37,807 bases of DNA, from contig CALCYT010000024.1 in the NCBI GenBank assembly GCA_937906455.1, positions 1 to 37,807 on the forward strand, given 5' to 3'. Made by a program: the position numbers and the translations under genes. Numbering within the stretch: position 1 is the stretch's first letter; every line of letters starts with the position of its first letter. Origin of the DNA: an uncultured Bacteroidales bacterium. GTDB taxonomy: Bacteria; Bacteroidota; Bacteroidia; Bacteroidales; F082. The notes below the pieces were generated by a model. That model was not told the DNA's origin. It was given only the letters and a program-made list of their open reading frames with translations, and did not search any database. This document shows, one piece after another, positions 1-7,729 of this stretch.

Positions 1-867
1 GGCCGACTGATATATCTCTTTCAGTTGTTCGATGGTATTGTGGGTGTAAATCTGTGTTGAGCTTAAGCTACTGTGTCCCAGCATTTTCTGTATTGCGCGT
101 ATGTCGGCACCCTCGTTAAGCAGATGTGTCGCGAAGGTATGTCGCAGCACGTGCGGGCTTTTCTGCTCTATGGTTGTAACGCCCTCCAATATCTCATGAA
201 CCGTCCGGTAAACGAAGTAAGGACTCATAGGCTCTCCCTTGTCGTCAACCAATAACATAACGTTGCCGCGTTCCGGAAATTGTTCGTCGCGCATTTTTTT
301 ATAGCCATCTATCATGTCTAAAAGCTGCCTGCTGATAGGTATGATACGTTCTTTGTTTCGTTTGCCGAGTACCTTGAGCCGCATCGTCATTTCATCTATA
401 TCATTGTCTTTCAAGCCTCTCAGCTCCGCCTGCCGCATGCCTGTCTGGTAAAGCATCTCGAAAAGCAGCTCATCGCGCGCCACCCTGAAGTCGTCTTCGC
501 CGTCGAAGCTTACCTTCTCCATATCATGTTCAGGCACAAATTTCGCCAATTCCTTAGGCTGTTTCAGCGATTTCACGCCTTGCATGGGCGACACTGTGAC
601 AGCCTCTTCGCGGAGACAAAACTTGTAAAACGACCTCAGTGCCGAAATCTTGCGGTTGATGGAGCGGTTTTTCCGCCGCTTGTCTTGTTTCAGGTCAACG
701 ATATAGGAACGCACCATCTGATTGTCGGCCTTTGTGATGTCGTCAACCTCATATATATTAATAAGGTATGCCGCAAACTCCTCCAAGTCTTGCTTATACG
801 CTGACGCTGTGAGAGTTGAGTAGCGTTTTTCTGTTTTGATATATCTTAAGAAACGATCTATCATCAT
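1..867 (-). CDS. xerC: Tyrosine recombinase XerC/XerD family (3' end cut by window edge)
   Basis: A site-specific recombinase of the Xer type, expected to resolve chromosome dimers at dif together with the FtsK translocase also encoded here. 289 codons are open to the window edge, and only the last few residues should be missing. The N-terminal SAM-like core-binding domain spans about residues 1-100 and the catalytic domain about 115-289. All six catalytic positions are visible: R145 (TGMRQAEL), K169 (LGKRNKE), H239 and R242 (SPHVLRHTFATHLL), H265 (LGHSS) and Y274 (TQIYTH). The start is the first of two adjacent ATG codons, 16 bases after a good promoter -7 box. XerC versus XerD cannot be decided by eye, and many Bacteroidota carry several paralogues. 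It is the last minus-strand gene of the pssA-side cluster but has its own promoter. Confidence 0.9.
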   Translation of the reverse strand, partial: MMIDRFLRYIKTEKRYSTLTASAYKQDLEEFAAYLINIYEVDDITKADNQMVRSYIVDLKQDKRRKNRSINRKISALRSFYKFCLREEAVTVSPMQGVKSLKQPKELAKFVPEHDMEKVSFDGEDDFRVARDELLFEMLYQTGMRQAELRGLKDNDIDEMTMRLKVLGKRNKERIIPISRQLLDMIDGYKKMRDEQFPERGNVMLLVDDKGEPMSPYFVYRTVHEILEGVTTIEQKSPHVLRHTFATHLLNEGADIRAIQKMLGHSSLSSTQIYTHNTIEQLKEIYQSA

Positions 868-883
868 CAAAAATTTCCGACCT

Positions 884-914
884 CAAAGATACGGCGTAAT
901 TTTGAAAAAGTCAA
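884..914 (-). promoter_or_regulatory. Bacteroidota-type promoter of the Xer gene
   Basis: Read on the minus strand there is a TTGAC -33 element at 914-910 and a TATCTTTG -7 box at 891-884, with 20 bases between TTG and the -7 box. This fits the phylum's housekeeping consensus (TTG, 19-20 bases, TAnnTTTG). It is the best two-part promoter in the window and predicts a leader of roughly ten bases before the ATG at 867. Confidence 0.75.
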
Positions 915-997
915 GAGAGATTGAAAAATTTAATTCATTAACTCAACATATTATCCTTGCGCTTTTAAATCAAAGAGACGCAATGAATCACATCCCT

Positions 998-1025
998 ACT
1001 CTCAACTCTACACTCTCAACTCTAA
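998..1025. repeat. Heptamer tandem array, word ACTCTMN
   Basis: Four contiguous 7-base units read on the plus strand: ACTCTCA, ACTCTAC, ACTCTCA, ACTCTAA. The first five bases are constant and only the last two vary. The array lies two bases beyond the stop codon (1028-1030) of the minus-strand polyprenyl synthase gene, and a decayed fifth unit runs into that stop. It is one of several arrays of this style in the window. Confidence 0.8.
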
Positions 1026-1027
1026 AC

Positions 1028-2002
1028 TCACTTAACTCTATTATACAAATAATCCGCGTACTCTCTCAGCACCGATTTCTTTTCCTCTGGAGTGCCGATC
1101 ATAGCGAGATGTCGCAGCGAAACTTCATAATAGCTTGTCATCACCTCGGTGACGATTTCGCGCACATGGTATTTTGCGAAGATATCCAAAACGGCCTGCA
1201 TTTTCTTGTTGTCACGACCTTTAGGCATCTTGAAATAGCCTTCGAGCATCCTCTTGTCGTCGGCTGAAGCCAGCTCTAAAGCCTTGAGATACAGATATGT
1301 CTTCTTGTTGTCAGCGATATCGCCTCCTGGCATCTTGCCAAACACCTTCACGTCGCCATAGCAGTCGAAGATGTCGTCTTGCAGCTGGAATGCGATGCCG
1401 AGGGCGATGCCGAAGTCGTAAACTGCCTTCATGTCGGTTTCATCGGCACCAGCGACTATAGCGCCTATTTTCAAGACAGAGCCAAGAAGCACAGCGGTTT
1501 TGAGGCGAATCATCTCTATATATTCGTCGAGTGTGACATCGTCGCGGGTCTCAAAATTCAAGTCATGTTGTTGGCCTTCGCACACCTCCAGAGCCACCTT
1601 GCACAGCTCGGCCAGCACCTGGTGTGAGCACGATTTTTTGGTACACAACGCATATTGGAACGCCTTGATGAGCATGGTGTCGCCCGACAGCAGCGCGATA
1701 TTGGAGTTCCATTTGTGATAAACGGTCTCCAAGCCTCTGCGAAGCGGTGCCTCGTCCATGATGTCGTCGTGTATTAGCGTGAAATTATGGAAAATCTCGG
1801 CCGCCACCGCCGGCGTCAGGCAGTCATGAATGTCGCCGCCAAACATCTCGCACGACAGCAACGCCAAGGTGGGACGCATGCGCTTGCCTCTCTGACGCAT
1901 GGTGTAGTCGATAGGAGCGTACAGCTCGACAGGAGTCCCCATAAAGTCCTGTGACTCAATAAATTGCGTAATCAGATTTTGAATGTTTTCTACAGATGTC
2001 AT
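1028..2002 (-). CDS. Polyprenyl diphosphate synthase (trans-isoprenyl diphosphate synthase)
   Basis: Condenses isopentenyl diphosphate onto an allylic diphosphate to make a longer isoprenoid diphosphate in the cytoplasm. The 324-residue product has the full family layout: the GKRMRP substrate-binding motif (39-44), the first aspartate-rich motif DDIMD (79-83) followed by the arginine pair in PLRRG, and the second motif DDIFD (209-213) with a downstream GGDIADNKK. The first motif is the plain DDxxD form, without the two-residue insertion of E. coli IspA. A phenylalanine sits five residues upstream of it, where bulky residues usually shorten the product. That favours a C15-C20 product, but chain length cannot be settled from sequence alone. 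The ATG overlaps the TGA of the RND exporter gene by four bases, so the two are translationally coupled. Confidence 0.9.
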   Translation of the reverse strand: MTSVENIQNLITQFIESQDFMGTPVELYAPIDYTMRQRGKRMRPTLALLSCEMFGGDIHDCLTPAVAAEIFHNFTLIHDDIMDEAPLRRGLETVYHKWNSNIALLSGDTMLIKAFQYALCTKKSCSHQVLAELCKVALEVCEGQQHDLNFETRDDVTLDEYIEMIRLKTAVLLGSVLKIGAIVAGADETDMKAVYDFGIALGIAFQLQDDIFDCYGDVKVFGKMPGGDIADNKKTYLYLKALELASADDKRMLEGYFKMPKGRDNKKMQAVLDIFAKYHVREIVTEVMTSYYEVSLRHLAMIGTPEEKKSVLREYADYLYNRVK

Positions 2003-4302
2003 ATCTTCTTCCTGTTAAATGCCAAAACTAAAGATGGTAATACTAAAATATTGGTTATCAATGCGATAAACAAAGTGAACGGCACTAAAAAGCCCACAAT
2101 CTTGGTTCCGCCGAACGACGAGAAGGCGAAGATGAGGAACCCGCAGATGAGGATGGTCGCCGAGTAAATCATGCTCGGCCCCGTCTCCAAGATAGCCGCC
2201 ATCACCGATTTTTTGATGTCGTTGTCGTTGATTCTCATCTGCAAACGATACCTTGCGAGATAATGTATAGTGTTATCAACGCTGATGCCGAGTGCGATGC
2301 TGAACACCAGGATTGTTGACATCTTCAGCGGGATGCCGAAATAACCCATCACGCCGGTGGTGAACAACAATGGTATCAGATTGGGTATCATTGATATAAC
2401 CACCATCTTGAATTTACGGAAGGTTATCGCCATGAGCAAGGCTATGACGATGAAAGCGAGAAGCAGGGAGCGCGAGAGGTTGGCGATGAGGTAGTTGGTG
2501 CCTTGCAGCGTCACCATGGCACTGCCTGTCATCACCACGTCATATTTCTCTTTCGGGAAAATCTTGTCGATGGCCGACCTCAGCGAGCTGCTCATCGCGT
2601 CGATTTCCGGTGTCGTGACATTAGCCATCTGCACCGAGATACGGGTGTTACGCATCTCATTGTCAACATATTGCGTCACGATGTCGGGCAGTTTGCCGTC
2701 GTTTGACTCAGGCATATATTTCATGATAAAGCCGAATTCGTTGTTGCTTGGCACCTTAAACTGCCGAGGGTCTCCGTTATAGAAGCCTTGTCGGGCGAAT
2801 TTCACCACCTCGGCGACACTCAGCGGCCTGCTGAAGATTGGATAAAGTGCCATAGTATCCTGTAATTGCTGCACTTTCCGGATAAAGGCGGCGTTCATGA
2901 TGCCCTTAGGCTTACGGGTGTCGATAGATATTTCAAAAGGCATCACGCCACCCACATTGTCCTCAAAAAACATAATGTCCTTGTAAAGTTTGTCGTTCTT
3001 TGCGATGTCATCGACCACACGTCCTGACGTCGTCATGCGCATGGCACCGATGACGCTAATTGCCAGAAGCAGCGTCAGAATCGCAAAAACCACACGCTTG
3101 CGACCCAAGACGAAAGTCGAGACCTTGTCCATGACATAATTGATGCGCGCGCTGTTCATATAGTTGACCATCTGACCCTCAGGATTTTTCTGATAGCTGA
3201 AGAATGTGGGCAGCAGCACCATCGTCAGCACGTAAGTCAGCATGATAGAGATACTTGCGAGGATGCCGAACGGCACCAAGAGCATGTTTCCCGTGATGAT
3301 AAACGAGGCGAAACTCACCGCAGTGGTAGTATTGGTGAGCAGATTGGCAGGCCCGATGCGCATCACGACATTCTTCAGAGCCTGTGTCTTGTCGTGGCAG
3401 ACGTTGAACTCGCGATGATATTTGTTGAGCATGAAAATGGAGTTCTCCACACCTATTATAATTAGTAGAGGAGGCAGCACGCCGGTGAGTATGGTGACGT
3501 CAAAATGCAGCAATGCCATTATCCCAAACATGTAAACCACTGATATTAAGACGATTGCGACGACAGATACCAACGGACGCCAGGAACGGAAGAAGAGATA
3601 TAATATCAGTCCGGCCGTCAAAATCGACAGTATGGTGAATCCCACTATTTCCCTAACCATTTTTTGCGTGGTGATTTCGCGGATGTAAGGCATGCCTGAG
3701 ATGTGCATCGCCACGTTGTTCGTCGTCCCGTAATCGTCCAATACTTTCTTCAACTCCTCGACCATCTCTGTGCGTTTGTTGGAGTTAACATATTCATTGT
3801 CAATGGAGACGAGCATCATCGTGGAGTGTTTCTCAGCGTTGAAAAGCAGTCCGTCATATATGGAGATATTCATTATCTCGTTTTTGACGGCATCGACTTC
3901 CGCCTGCGTCTCAGGTCGCCGGTCCACCACCTGCACAAGCTCGAATTTCTTAACGCTGTCGTTTTTCTTCAAGTTGTAAACCCTTGTCACTGAAAGGCAT
4001 TCGGTCACGCCTGGAATTTCGCGTATTTTTTCGTTGAGGTCATAATAATTTTGAAAACGTTCGAGGGTGAACATTTTCTCATCGCACATCCCGATGAAGA
4101 TGCTTCGGCCGTCCTGTCCGTATTTTTCAAGAAACTGCCGATAAACAACCATAGTGGTGTCGTTCTCAGGCAATGTGTTGGCGATGTTATGCCCAATTTT
4201 GATGTCAAACGCCTTCATACCAAAGAACAGCAGCAGGAAAGCCGCTATCGAGAGGTTTAGAACGCGATGATTCAAGATATAATTGGCGATTTTATCCCAC
4301 AT
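1999..4302 (-). CDS. RND superfamily (MMPL-type) membrane exporter
   Basis: A large inner-membrane transporter of the RND/MMPL class, probably driven by proton flow and exporting lipids or other hydrophobic molecules. The 767 residues show the duplicated layout: one N-terminal membrane segment (about 12-32), a large periplasmic domain to about 215, a block of five hydrophobic segments to about 365, then the same order again (segment near 405, second periplasmic domain, five segments from about 620 to the end). The late membrane block carries GISVDNTIHYLARYR, typical of the family. I chose the ATG at 4302; a TTG two codons upstream is in frame but less likely. It sits between pssA and the polyprenyl synthase, which suggests a lipid-related cargo. 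No adaptor or outer-membrane partner adjoins it, unlike multidrug RND pumps. The substrate is unknown. Confidence 0.85.
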   Translation of the reverse strand: MWDKIANYILNHRVLNLSIAAFLLLFFGMKAFDIKIGHNIANTLPENDTTMVVYRQFLEKYGQDGRSIFIGMCDEKMFTLERFQNYYDLNEKIREIPGVTECLSVTRVYNLKKNDSVKKFELVQVVDRRPETQAEVDAVKNEIMNISIYDGLLFNAEKHSTMMLVSIDNEYVNSNKRTEMVEELKKVLDDYGTTNNVAMHISGMPYIREITTQKMVREIVGFTILSILTAGLILYLFFRSWRPLVSVVAIVLISVVYMFGIMALLHFDVTILTGVLPPLLIIIGVENSIFMLNKYHREFNVCHDKTQALKNVVMRIGPANLLTNTTTAVSFASFIITGNMLLVPFGILASISIMLTYVLTMVLLPTFFSYQKNPEGQMVNYMNSARINYVMDKVSTFVLGRKRVVFAILTLLLAISVIGAMRMTTSGRVVDDIAKNDKLYKDIMFFEDNVGGVMPFEISIDTRKPKGIMNAAFIRKVQQLQDTMALYPIFSRPLSVAEVVKFARQGFYNGDPRQFKVPSNNEFGFIMKYMPESNDGKLPDIVTQYVDNEMRNTRISVQMANVTTPEIDAMSSSLRSAIDKIFPKEKYDVVMTGSAMVTLQGTNYLIANLSRSLLLAFIVIALLMAITFRKFKMVVISMIPNLIPLLFTTGVMGYFGIPLKMSTILVFSIALGISVDNTIHYLARYRLQMRINDNDIKKSVMAAILETGPSMIYSATILICGFLIFAFSSFGGTKIVGFLVPFTLFIALITNILVLPSLVLAFNRKKI

Positions 4303-4311
4303 AACCAAAAT

Positions 4312-5028
4312 TTATTCGCCACGATAGCAGATTAGAGAAATCACGATATAGAACAGGAATATGAACGGCAACGCCACCCATTTCAGGGTTATCAGCGCGA
4401 CGATGGCGAAGAGCGCGACAAAATAGCGCAAAACATTGTCTTTAAACTTCAAGTTCTTGATTTTGAATGAGAAAAATGGAATCTCGCTAATCATCAGCCA
4501 GCTGAAAATCACCACGAGAGAGAGTAAGAGACATGGATTTGTCACTATTTGGTAGAGGCAGGACTCATTACTGATGTTGGACAGCAGAAACGGCAGCGAG
4601 GCGATGAACAACCCGACTGTAGGCACCGGCAGTCCTATGAACGAAGAGCTTTGGCGTGTGTCGATATTGAATTTTGCCAAGCGAATAGCCGCGAAAATAG
4701 CCAAAACGAAGGCAAGCATCGGAAAAACGTTGATGCCGGCGAGCATCCATGTGATGTCAGTATTATTAAGGAGAGCCGCTATGATGAACGACGGTGCCAC
4801 GCCAAACGACACCACATCCGACAAGGAGTCAAGCTCCGCGCCGATGGGCGATTTCGCGTGAAGCAGACGGGCTGCGAAACCGTCGAAAAAATCAAAGACG
4901 GCGGCCACGAAGATCATCGCGGAAGCACCAAGAAGATGATTGCTGCAAGTTAAAAATATTGACACACAACCACTTAGCAGATTACAACACGTTATGGTGT
5001 TAGGAATATGTTTGACAATCGACATCAT
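4312..5028 (-). CDS. pssA: CDP-diacylglycerol--serine O-phosphatidyltransferase
   Basis: Makes phosphatidylserine, the precursor of phosphatidylethanolamine, from CDP-diacylglycerol and serine at the inner membrane. The 238-residue protein is almost entirely hydrophobic, with six or more predicted membrane segments. It has the complete CDP-alcohol phosphotransferase signature: DFFDG (46-50), AAR (52-54), G63, D67 and D71. The length and the opening (VKHIPNTITCCNLLSG) match the bacterial type II enzyme. It is the first gene of the minus-strand cluster, and its stop is nine bases before the ATG of the exporter gene. Two ATG codons are adjacent at the start. A TATATTTG -7 box lies only 11 bases upstream, so the leader must be very short. 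Confidence 0.92.
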   Translation of the reverse strand: MMSIVKHIPNTITCCNLLSGCVSIFLTCSNHLLGASAMIFVAAVFDFFDGFAARLLHAKSPIGAELDSLSDVVSFGVAPSFIIAALLNNTDITWMLAGINVFPMLAFVLAIFAAIRLAKFNIDTRQSSSFIGLPVPTVGLFIASLPFLLSNISNESCLYQIVTNPCLLLSLVVIFSWLMISEIPFFSFKIKNLKFKDNVLRYFVALFAIVALITLKWVALPFIFLFYIVISLICYRGE

Positions 5029-5039
5029 GATTTTTTTTG

Positions 5040-5047
5040 CAAATATA
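5040..5047 (-). promoter_or_regulatory. -7 box for pssA
   Basis: TATATTTG on the minus strand, 11 bases before the pssA ATG. I see no convincing TTG at the -33 spacing. It is the only promoter-like element ahead of the pssA, exporter and polyprenyl synthase genes. Confidence 0.55.
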
Positions 5048-5056
5048 GTCTTTTTT

Positions 5057-5971
5057 TTATTTCTGACGATAAGAAATCGGAGTACAGCCCGTGTGAGCCT
5101 TGAAATATTTGTGGAAGAACGACTGGTTCGGGAAGTTGAGCTGGTCGGCTATCTCCTTGACACTCAGGTCAGTATGACGTAAAAGATGTTTAGCTTCAAG
5201 GATGACATACCTATTAATAATATCAGGTGCCGAGTAGCCGCTCACGTTTTTTACGATTTGAGACAGGTATTTAGGCGTGATGCACAGCTTGTCGGCGTAA
5301 AAGCCCATCGTACGCTCCTTATTGTGATGTTTTTCAACGAGTTCGACGAATGTCTCGAACACTCTTTTTTGTCGGCTGGAAGCAGGTCTCTCCTCTTTTT
5401 CGGCCTCTGCCGCGAGGCGTTTCTTCAGCATTCCACCGATGAGGTAAAAAATGGATGTGAGCAGGAATCTGATGCTGTCGTAGCGATATTCAGAGTCAGT
5501 ATTTATCACATTATCAAGGAGATAGAAGTACTGCAACGCTATATCCACCTCATTTGAGGCCATATCCACGATAGGACTTTTGAGCATATTCATGGCGTCG
5601 AAGAAAATATTACCCAAATCGGAGCTGAGTGTCGTCATATAATGAGGCGACACGGCGAGAATCGTCAGCTCAACAAGCCCGTCAGTCCGGTCAACAGGCT
5701 CCAGCTGTATAATATTATTAGGAATATTGAACGCCAGCATCCCGTCATGGATATGATATTCAGTAAGGTTGATAGTGCATTTGAAATGTCCTTTCCTGCA
5801 ATACGCCGCCACGAAGCCGTCGATGCGGCTCGGGAACTTAAGCAGCTCAAGGTCAACGTTGTTCGTCTGCCGTGCCAGGATGAAATCGTCGCCAACGCTC
5901 ACTATATCGTCTTTCAGAAACAGCTCCTTGACTTTCGACAGCGTGAATTTATTTAATGATTTATTATCCAT
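5057..5971 (-). CDS. AraC-family transcriptional regulator
   Basis: A DNA-binding regulator, 304 residues. The C-terminal hundred residues form the AraC double helix-turn-helix: the first helix pair is around MGFYADKLCITPKYLSQIVK, followed by the family-typical VKEIADQLNFPNQSFFHKYFK and the closing GCTPISYR. The N-terminal two thirds looks like a cupin-type sensor, with alternating hydrophobic strands and an HDGMLAFN turn; its ligand is not apparent. It is divergent from the tolC-hlyD-permease operon, with about 170 bases between the two start codons, so local control of the efflux operon is the simplest inference. An alternative role on pssA is less likely, since pssA lies downstream with its own -7 box. 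Confidence 0.9.
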   Translation of the reverse strand: MDNKSLNKFTLSKVKELFLKDDIVSVGDDFILARQTNNVDLELLKFPSRIDGFVAAYCRKGHFKCTINLTEYHIHDGMLAFNIPNNIIQLEPVDRTDGLVELTILAVSPHYMTTLSSDLGNIFFDAMNMLKSPIVDMASNEVDIALQYFYLLDNVINTDSEYRYDSIRFLLTSIFYLIGGMLKKRLAAEAEKEERPASSRQKRVFETFVELVEKHHNKERTMGFYADKLCITPKYLSQIVKNVSGYSAPDIINRYVILEAKHLLRHTDLSVKEIADQLNFPNQSFFHKYFKAHTGCTPISYRQK

Positions 5972-5988
5972 ATCGGAACAAATTTCGA

Positions 5989-5996
5989 CAAAAATA
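5989..5996 (-). promoter_or_regulatory. -7 box for the AraC-type regulator gene
   Basis: TATTTTTG on the minus strand, 17 bases upstream of the regulator's ATG. Two similar blocks, ATTTCGAC at 5982-5989 and AATTCGAC near 6034-6041, lie about 52 bases apart in the divergent region and could be operator half-sites. That last point is speculative. Confidence 0.5.
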
Positions 5997-6094
5997 CAGT
6001 CTTTTTTTGATATATTGTGAATATTTTTACAAAAATTCGACCTTTAGATATATTTTAGTCTGTTTTTGACCTTATCAGATAAGAAAAAGTATTG

Positions 6095-6102
6095 TAATTT
6101 TG
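6095..6102 (+). promoter_or_regulatory. -7 box for the efflux operon
   Basis: TAATTTTG, 38 bases upstream of the tolC-like ATG and followed by GCAGTCCGAAAA, the same downstream bases found at the rpsT promoter. A TTGAC lies at 6066-6070, but the 26-base gap is longer than usual. That would fit a promoter needing help from the neighbouring activator. Confidence 0.6.
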
Positions 6103-6140
6103 CAGTCCGAAAAAAGGGATATAATAAATTTATAAAAACA

Positions 6141-7655
6141 ATGAAAAATGTAACAATTAAGAAAAACGTGGCGGTTCTCGCCGTGCTTTGCCTTACGACC
6201 CTCACTGTGTGGTCACAGCAGGTCCTGACGTTGCGGGACTGCCGCGACATGGCGCTTGAGAACAACAAGAATCTCAAGATTTCACAGGAGCAGGTCAACA
6301 TGGCGAAATACGACAAGAAAATCGCGCGTGCCAACTACTTCCCCGCTTTCTCGGCTCAGGGGACGTACATGCACAACGAGAAGCAGCTGCAGCTGTTGAG
6401 TGACGATAAAATCAACATGTTCAACACCATAGGCACCTCGTTGCAAAACGGGTTGAACGGTTATATCGACCCGATAATCCAGAACCTGATGCAGGACCCG
6501 ACGATGCTACAAATCATCATGAGCAATCCTGAGTTACTGTCTCTCATCAACGACCTGCATCACATAGAGGCGTTTGAGGCCATCGACGCTCTCGGGCAGG
6601 AGGTGGCGAAGAACTTCACTCTCGACACACGCAACGTGTATGCGGGCATGGTCACAGTGATGGAGCCTGTTTATGCAGGCGGTAAGATACGCGCGTACAA
6701 CAAGATGGCGCGTTATGCCCAGGAGCTCGCCGAGATGCAGCTCACCACCGAGCAGCAAGAGATCATCATCGCGACCGACAAGGCCTATTGGCAAATAGTG
6801 TCGCTTGCCAACAAACAGAAACTCACCGAGAACTATGTAGAGCTGCTTCGCACCATGTCGGACAACGTGGAGAAGCTCGTGAACGAAGGCATGGCCACCA
6901 ACGCCGACAAGCTCTCCGTAAGGGTTAAACTCAATGACGCCGAGCTCACGCTGATAAGAGTGCAAAACGGCGTGGCACTGTCGAAGATGCTTCTCTGCCA
7001 GAGCTGCGGACTGCCTCTCGACACCGAGATCACCCTTGAGGACGAGAATCTTGAGGACGTGACGGTGCCTGTTTACACAAACGACTACACTGAGGACTAC
7101 ATCATGGCGAACCGTCCGGAGCTTCAGAGCCTGCAACTCGCCACCCAAATTTACGACAAGAAAGTGAACATAGCACGCGCCGACTTCCTCCCCACAGTGG
7201 CGCTCTTCGGCAACTATATAGTCACTAACCCTTCGGCTTTCAACGGATTCGAGAACGAGTTCCACGGGTTCTACAACTTCGGAGTGATGGCTAAAGTGCC
7301 GCTTTTCCATTTCGGTGAAGGCTATAACAAGGTGCGCAAAGCCAAGGCTGAATCGAACATCTACAAGCTGAAACTCGAGGACACCAAAGAACTCGTGATG
7401 CTACAGGTGAGCCAATATGAGAAACAGATCAAAGAAGCCGAACAGCGTCTGCAGATGACCACCGACAAGATGTCGGATGCCGAGGAGAACCTGCGCATGG
7501 CGACGGTAGGATTCAACGAGGGCATGGTGCCTTCGTCAACGTTAGAGGCGGCTCAGACCTCATGGATGCAGGCGCATTCAGAGTATATCGACGCCAAGAT
7601 TGACGTCATTATGGCAAACACTTATCTTAAAAAAGCAGTGGGAAGCTTGGATTAG
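6141..7655 (+). CDS. TolC-family outer membrane efflux protein
   Basis: The outer-membrane channel of a tripartite export system, 504 residues from the chosen ATG. I rejected a start at 6066 because it would put 25 charged residues ahead of a clean signal peptide (about residues 1-23, ending in WSQQ). The mature part starts with the family-typical LTLRDCRDMALENNKNLKISQEQ and has two long alpha-helical repeats rich in Q, E, A and N. The second repeat contains the usual NRPELQSLQLATQIYDKKVNIARADFLP-like segment (written here only in part: NRPELQSL, ARADFLPTVALFG). It is the first gene of an operon with a HlyD-type adaptor and two ABC-2 permeases. Its stop codon overlaps the first unit of an octamer array. 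Confidence 0.9.
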   Translation: MKNVTIKKNVAVLAVLCLTTLTVWSQQVLTLRDCRDMALENNKNLKISQEQVNMAKYDKKIARANYFPAFSAQGTYMHNEKQLQLLSDDKINMFNTIGTSLQNGLNGYIDPIIQNLMQDPTMLQIIMSNPELLSLINDLHHIEAFEAIDALGQEVAKNFTLDTRNVYAGMVTVMEPVYAGGKIRAYNKMARYAQELAEMQLTTEQQEIIIATDKAYWQIVSLANKQKLTENYVELLRTMSDNVEKLVNEGMATNADKLSVRVKLNDAELTLIRVQNGVALSKMLLCQSCGLPLDTEITLEDENLEDVTVPVYTNDYTEDYIMANRPELQSLQLATQIYDKKVNIARADFLPTVALFGNYIVTNPSAFNGFENEFHGFYNFGVMAKVPLFHFGEGYNKVRKAKAESNIYKLKLEDTKELVMLQVSQYEKQIKEAEQRLQMTTDKMSDAEENLRMATVGFNEGMVPSSTLEAAQTSWMQAHSEYIDAKIDVIMANTYLKKAVGSLD

Positions 7656-7718
7656 TTTAAAAGTTTAGAAGTTTAGAAGTTTATAAGTTTATAAGTTTAA
7701 TAGTTTAAAAGTTTAGAA
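7655..7718. repeat. Octamer tandem array, word GTTTANAA (8 units)
   Basis: Eight contiguous 8-base units, in order GTTTAAAA, GTTTAGAA, GTTTAGAA, GTTTATAA, GTTTATAA, GTTTAATA, GTTTAAAA, GTTTAGAA. The first five bases never change; variation is confined to positions 6 and 7. The first unit uses the last base of the tolC stop codon, and the array fills nearly all of the gap before the hlyD-like gene. It does not form a stable hairpin and has no T-run, so it is not an ordinary terminator. Confidence 0.92.
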
Positions 7719-7729
7719 TATATAGAATT

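Noticed and set aside
1..867. Xer gene as a mobile-element integrase
   Set aside because: The motif spacing and the LGHSSLSSTQIYTH end are those of housekeeping Xer proteins, and the surroundings are core genes.
6066..6140. Upstream start for the TolC-like protein
   Set aside because: The -7 promoter box lies inside this stretch, and the resulting N-terminus is not a signal peptide.
7655..7718. Octamer array as a transcription terminator
   Set aside because: The units are direct repeats with no stable stem and no T-run, and the next operon gene follows at once.
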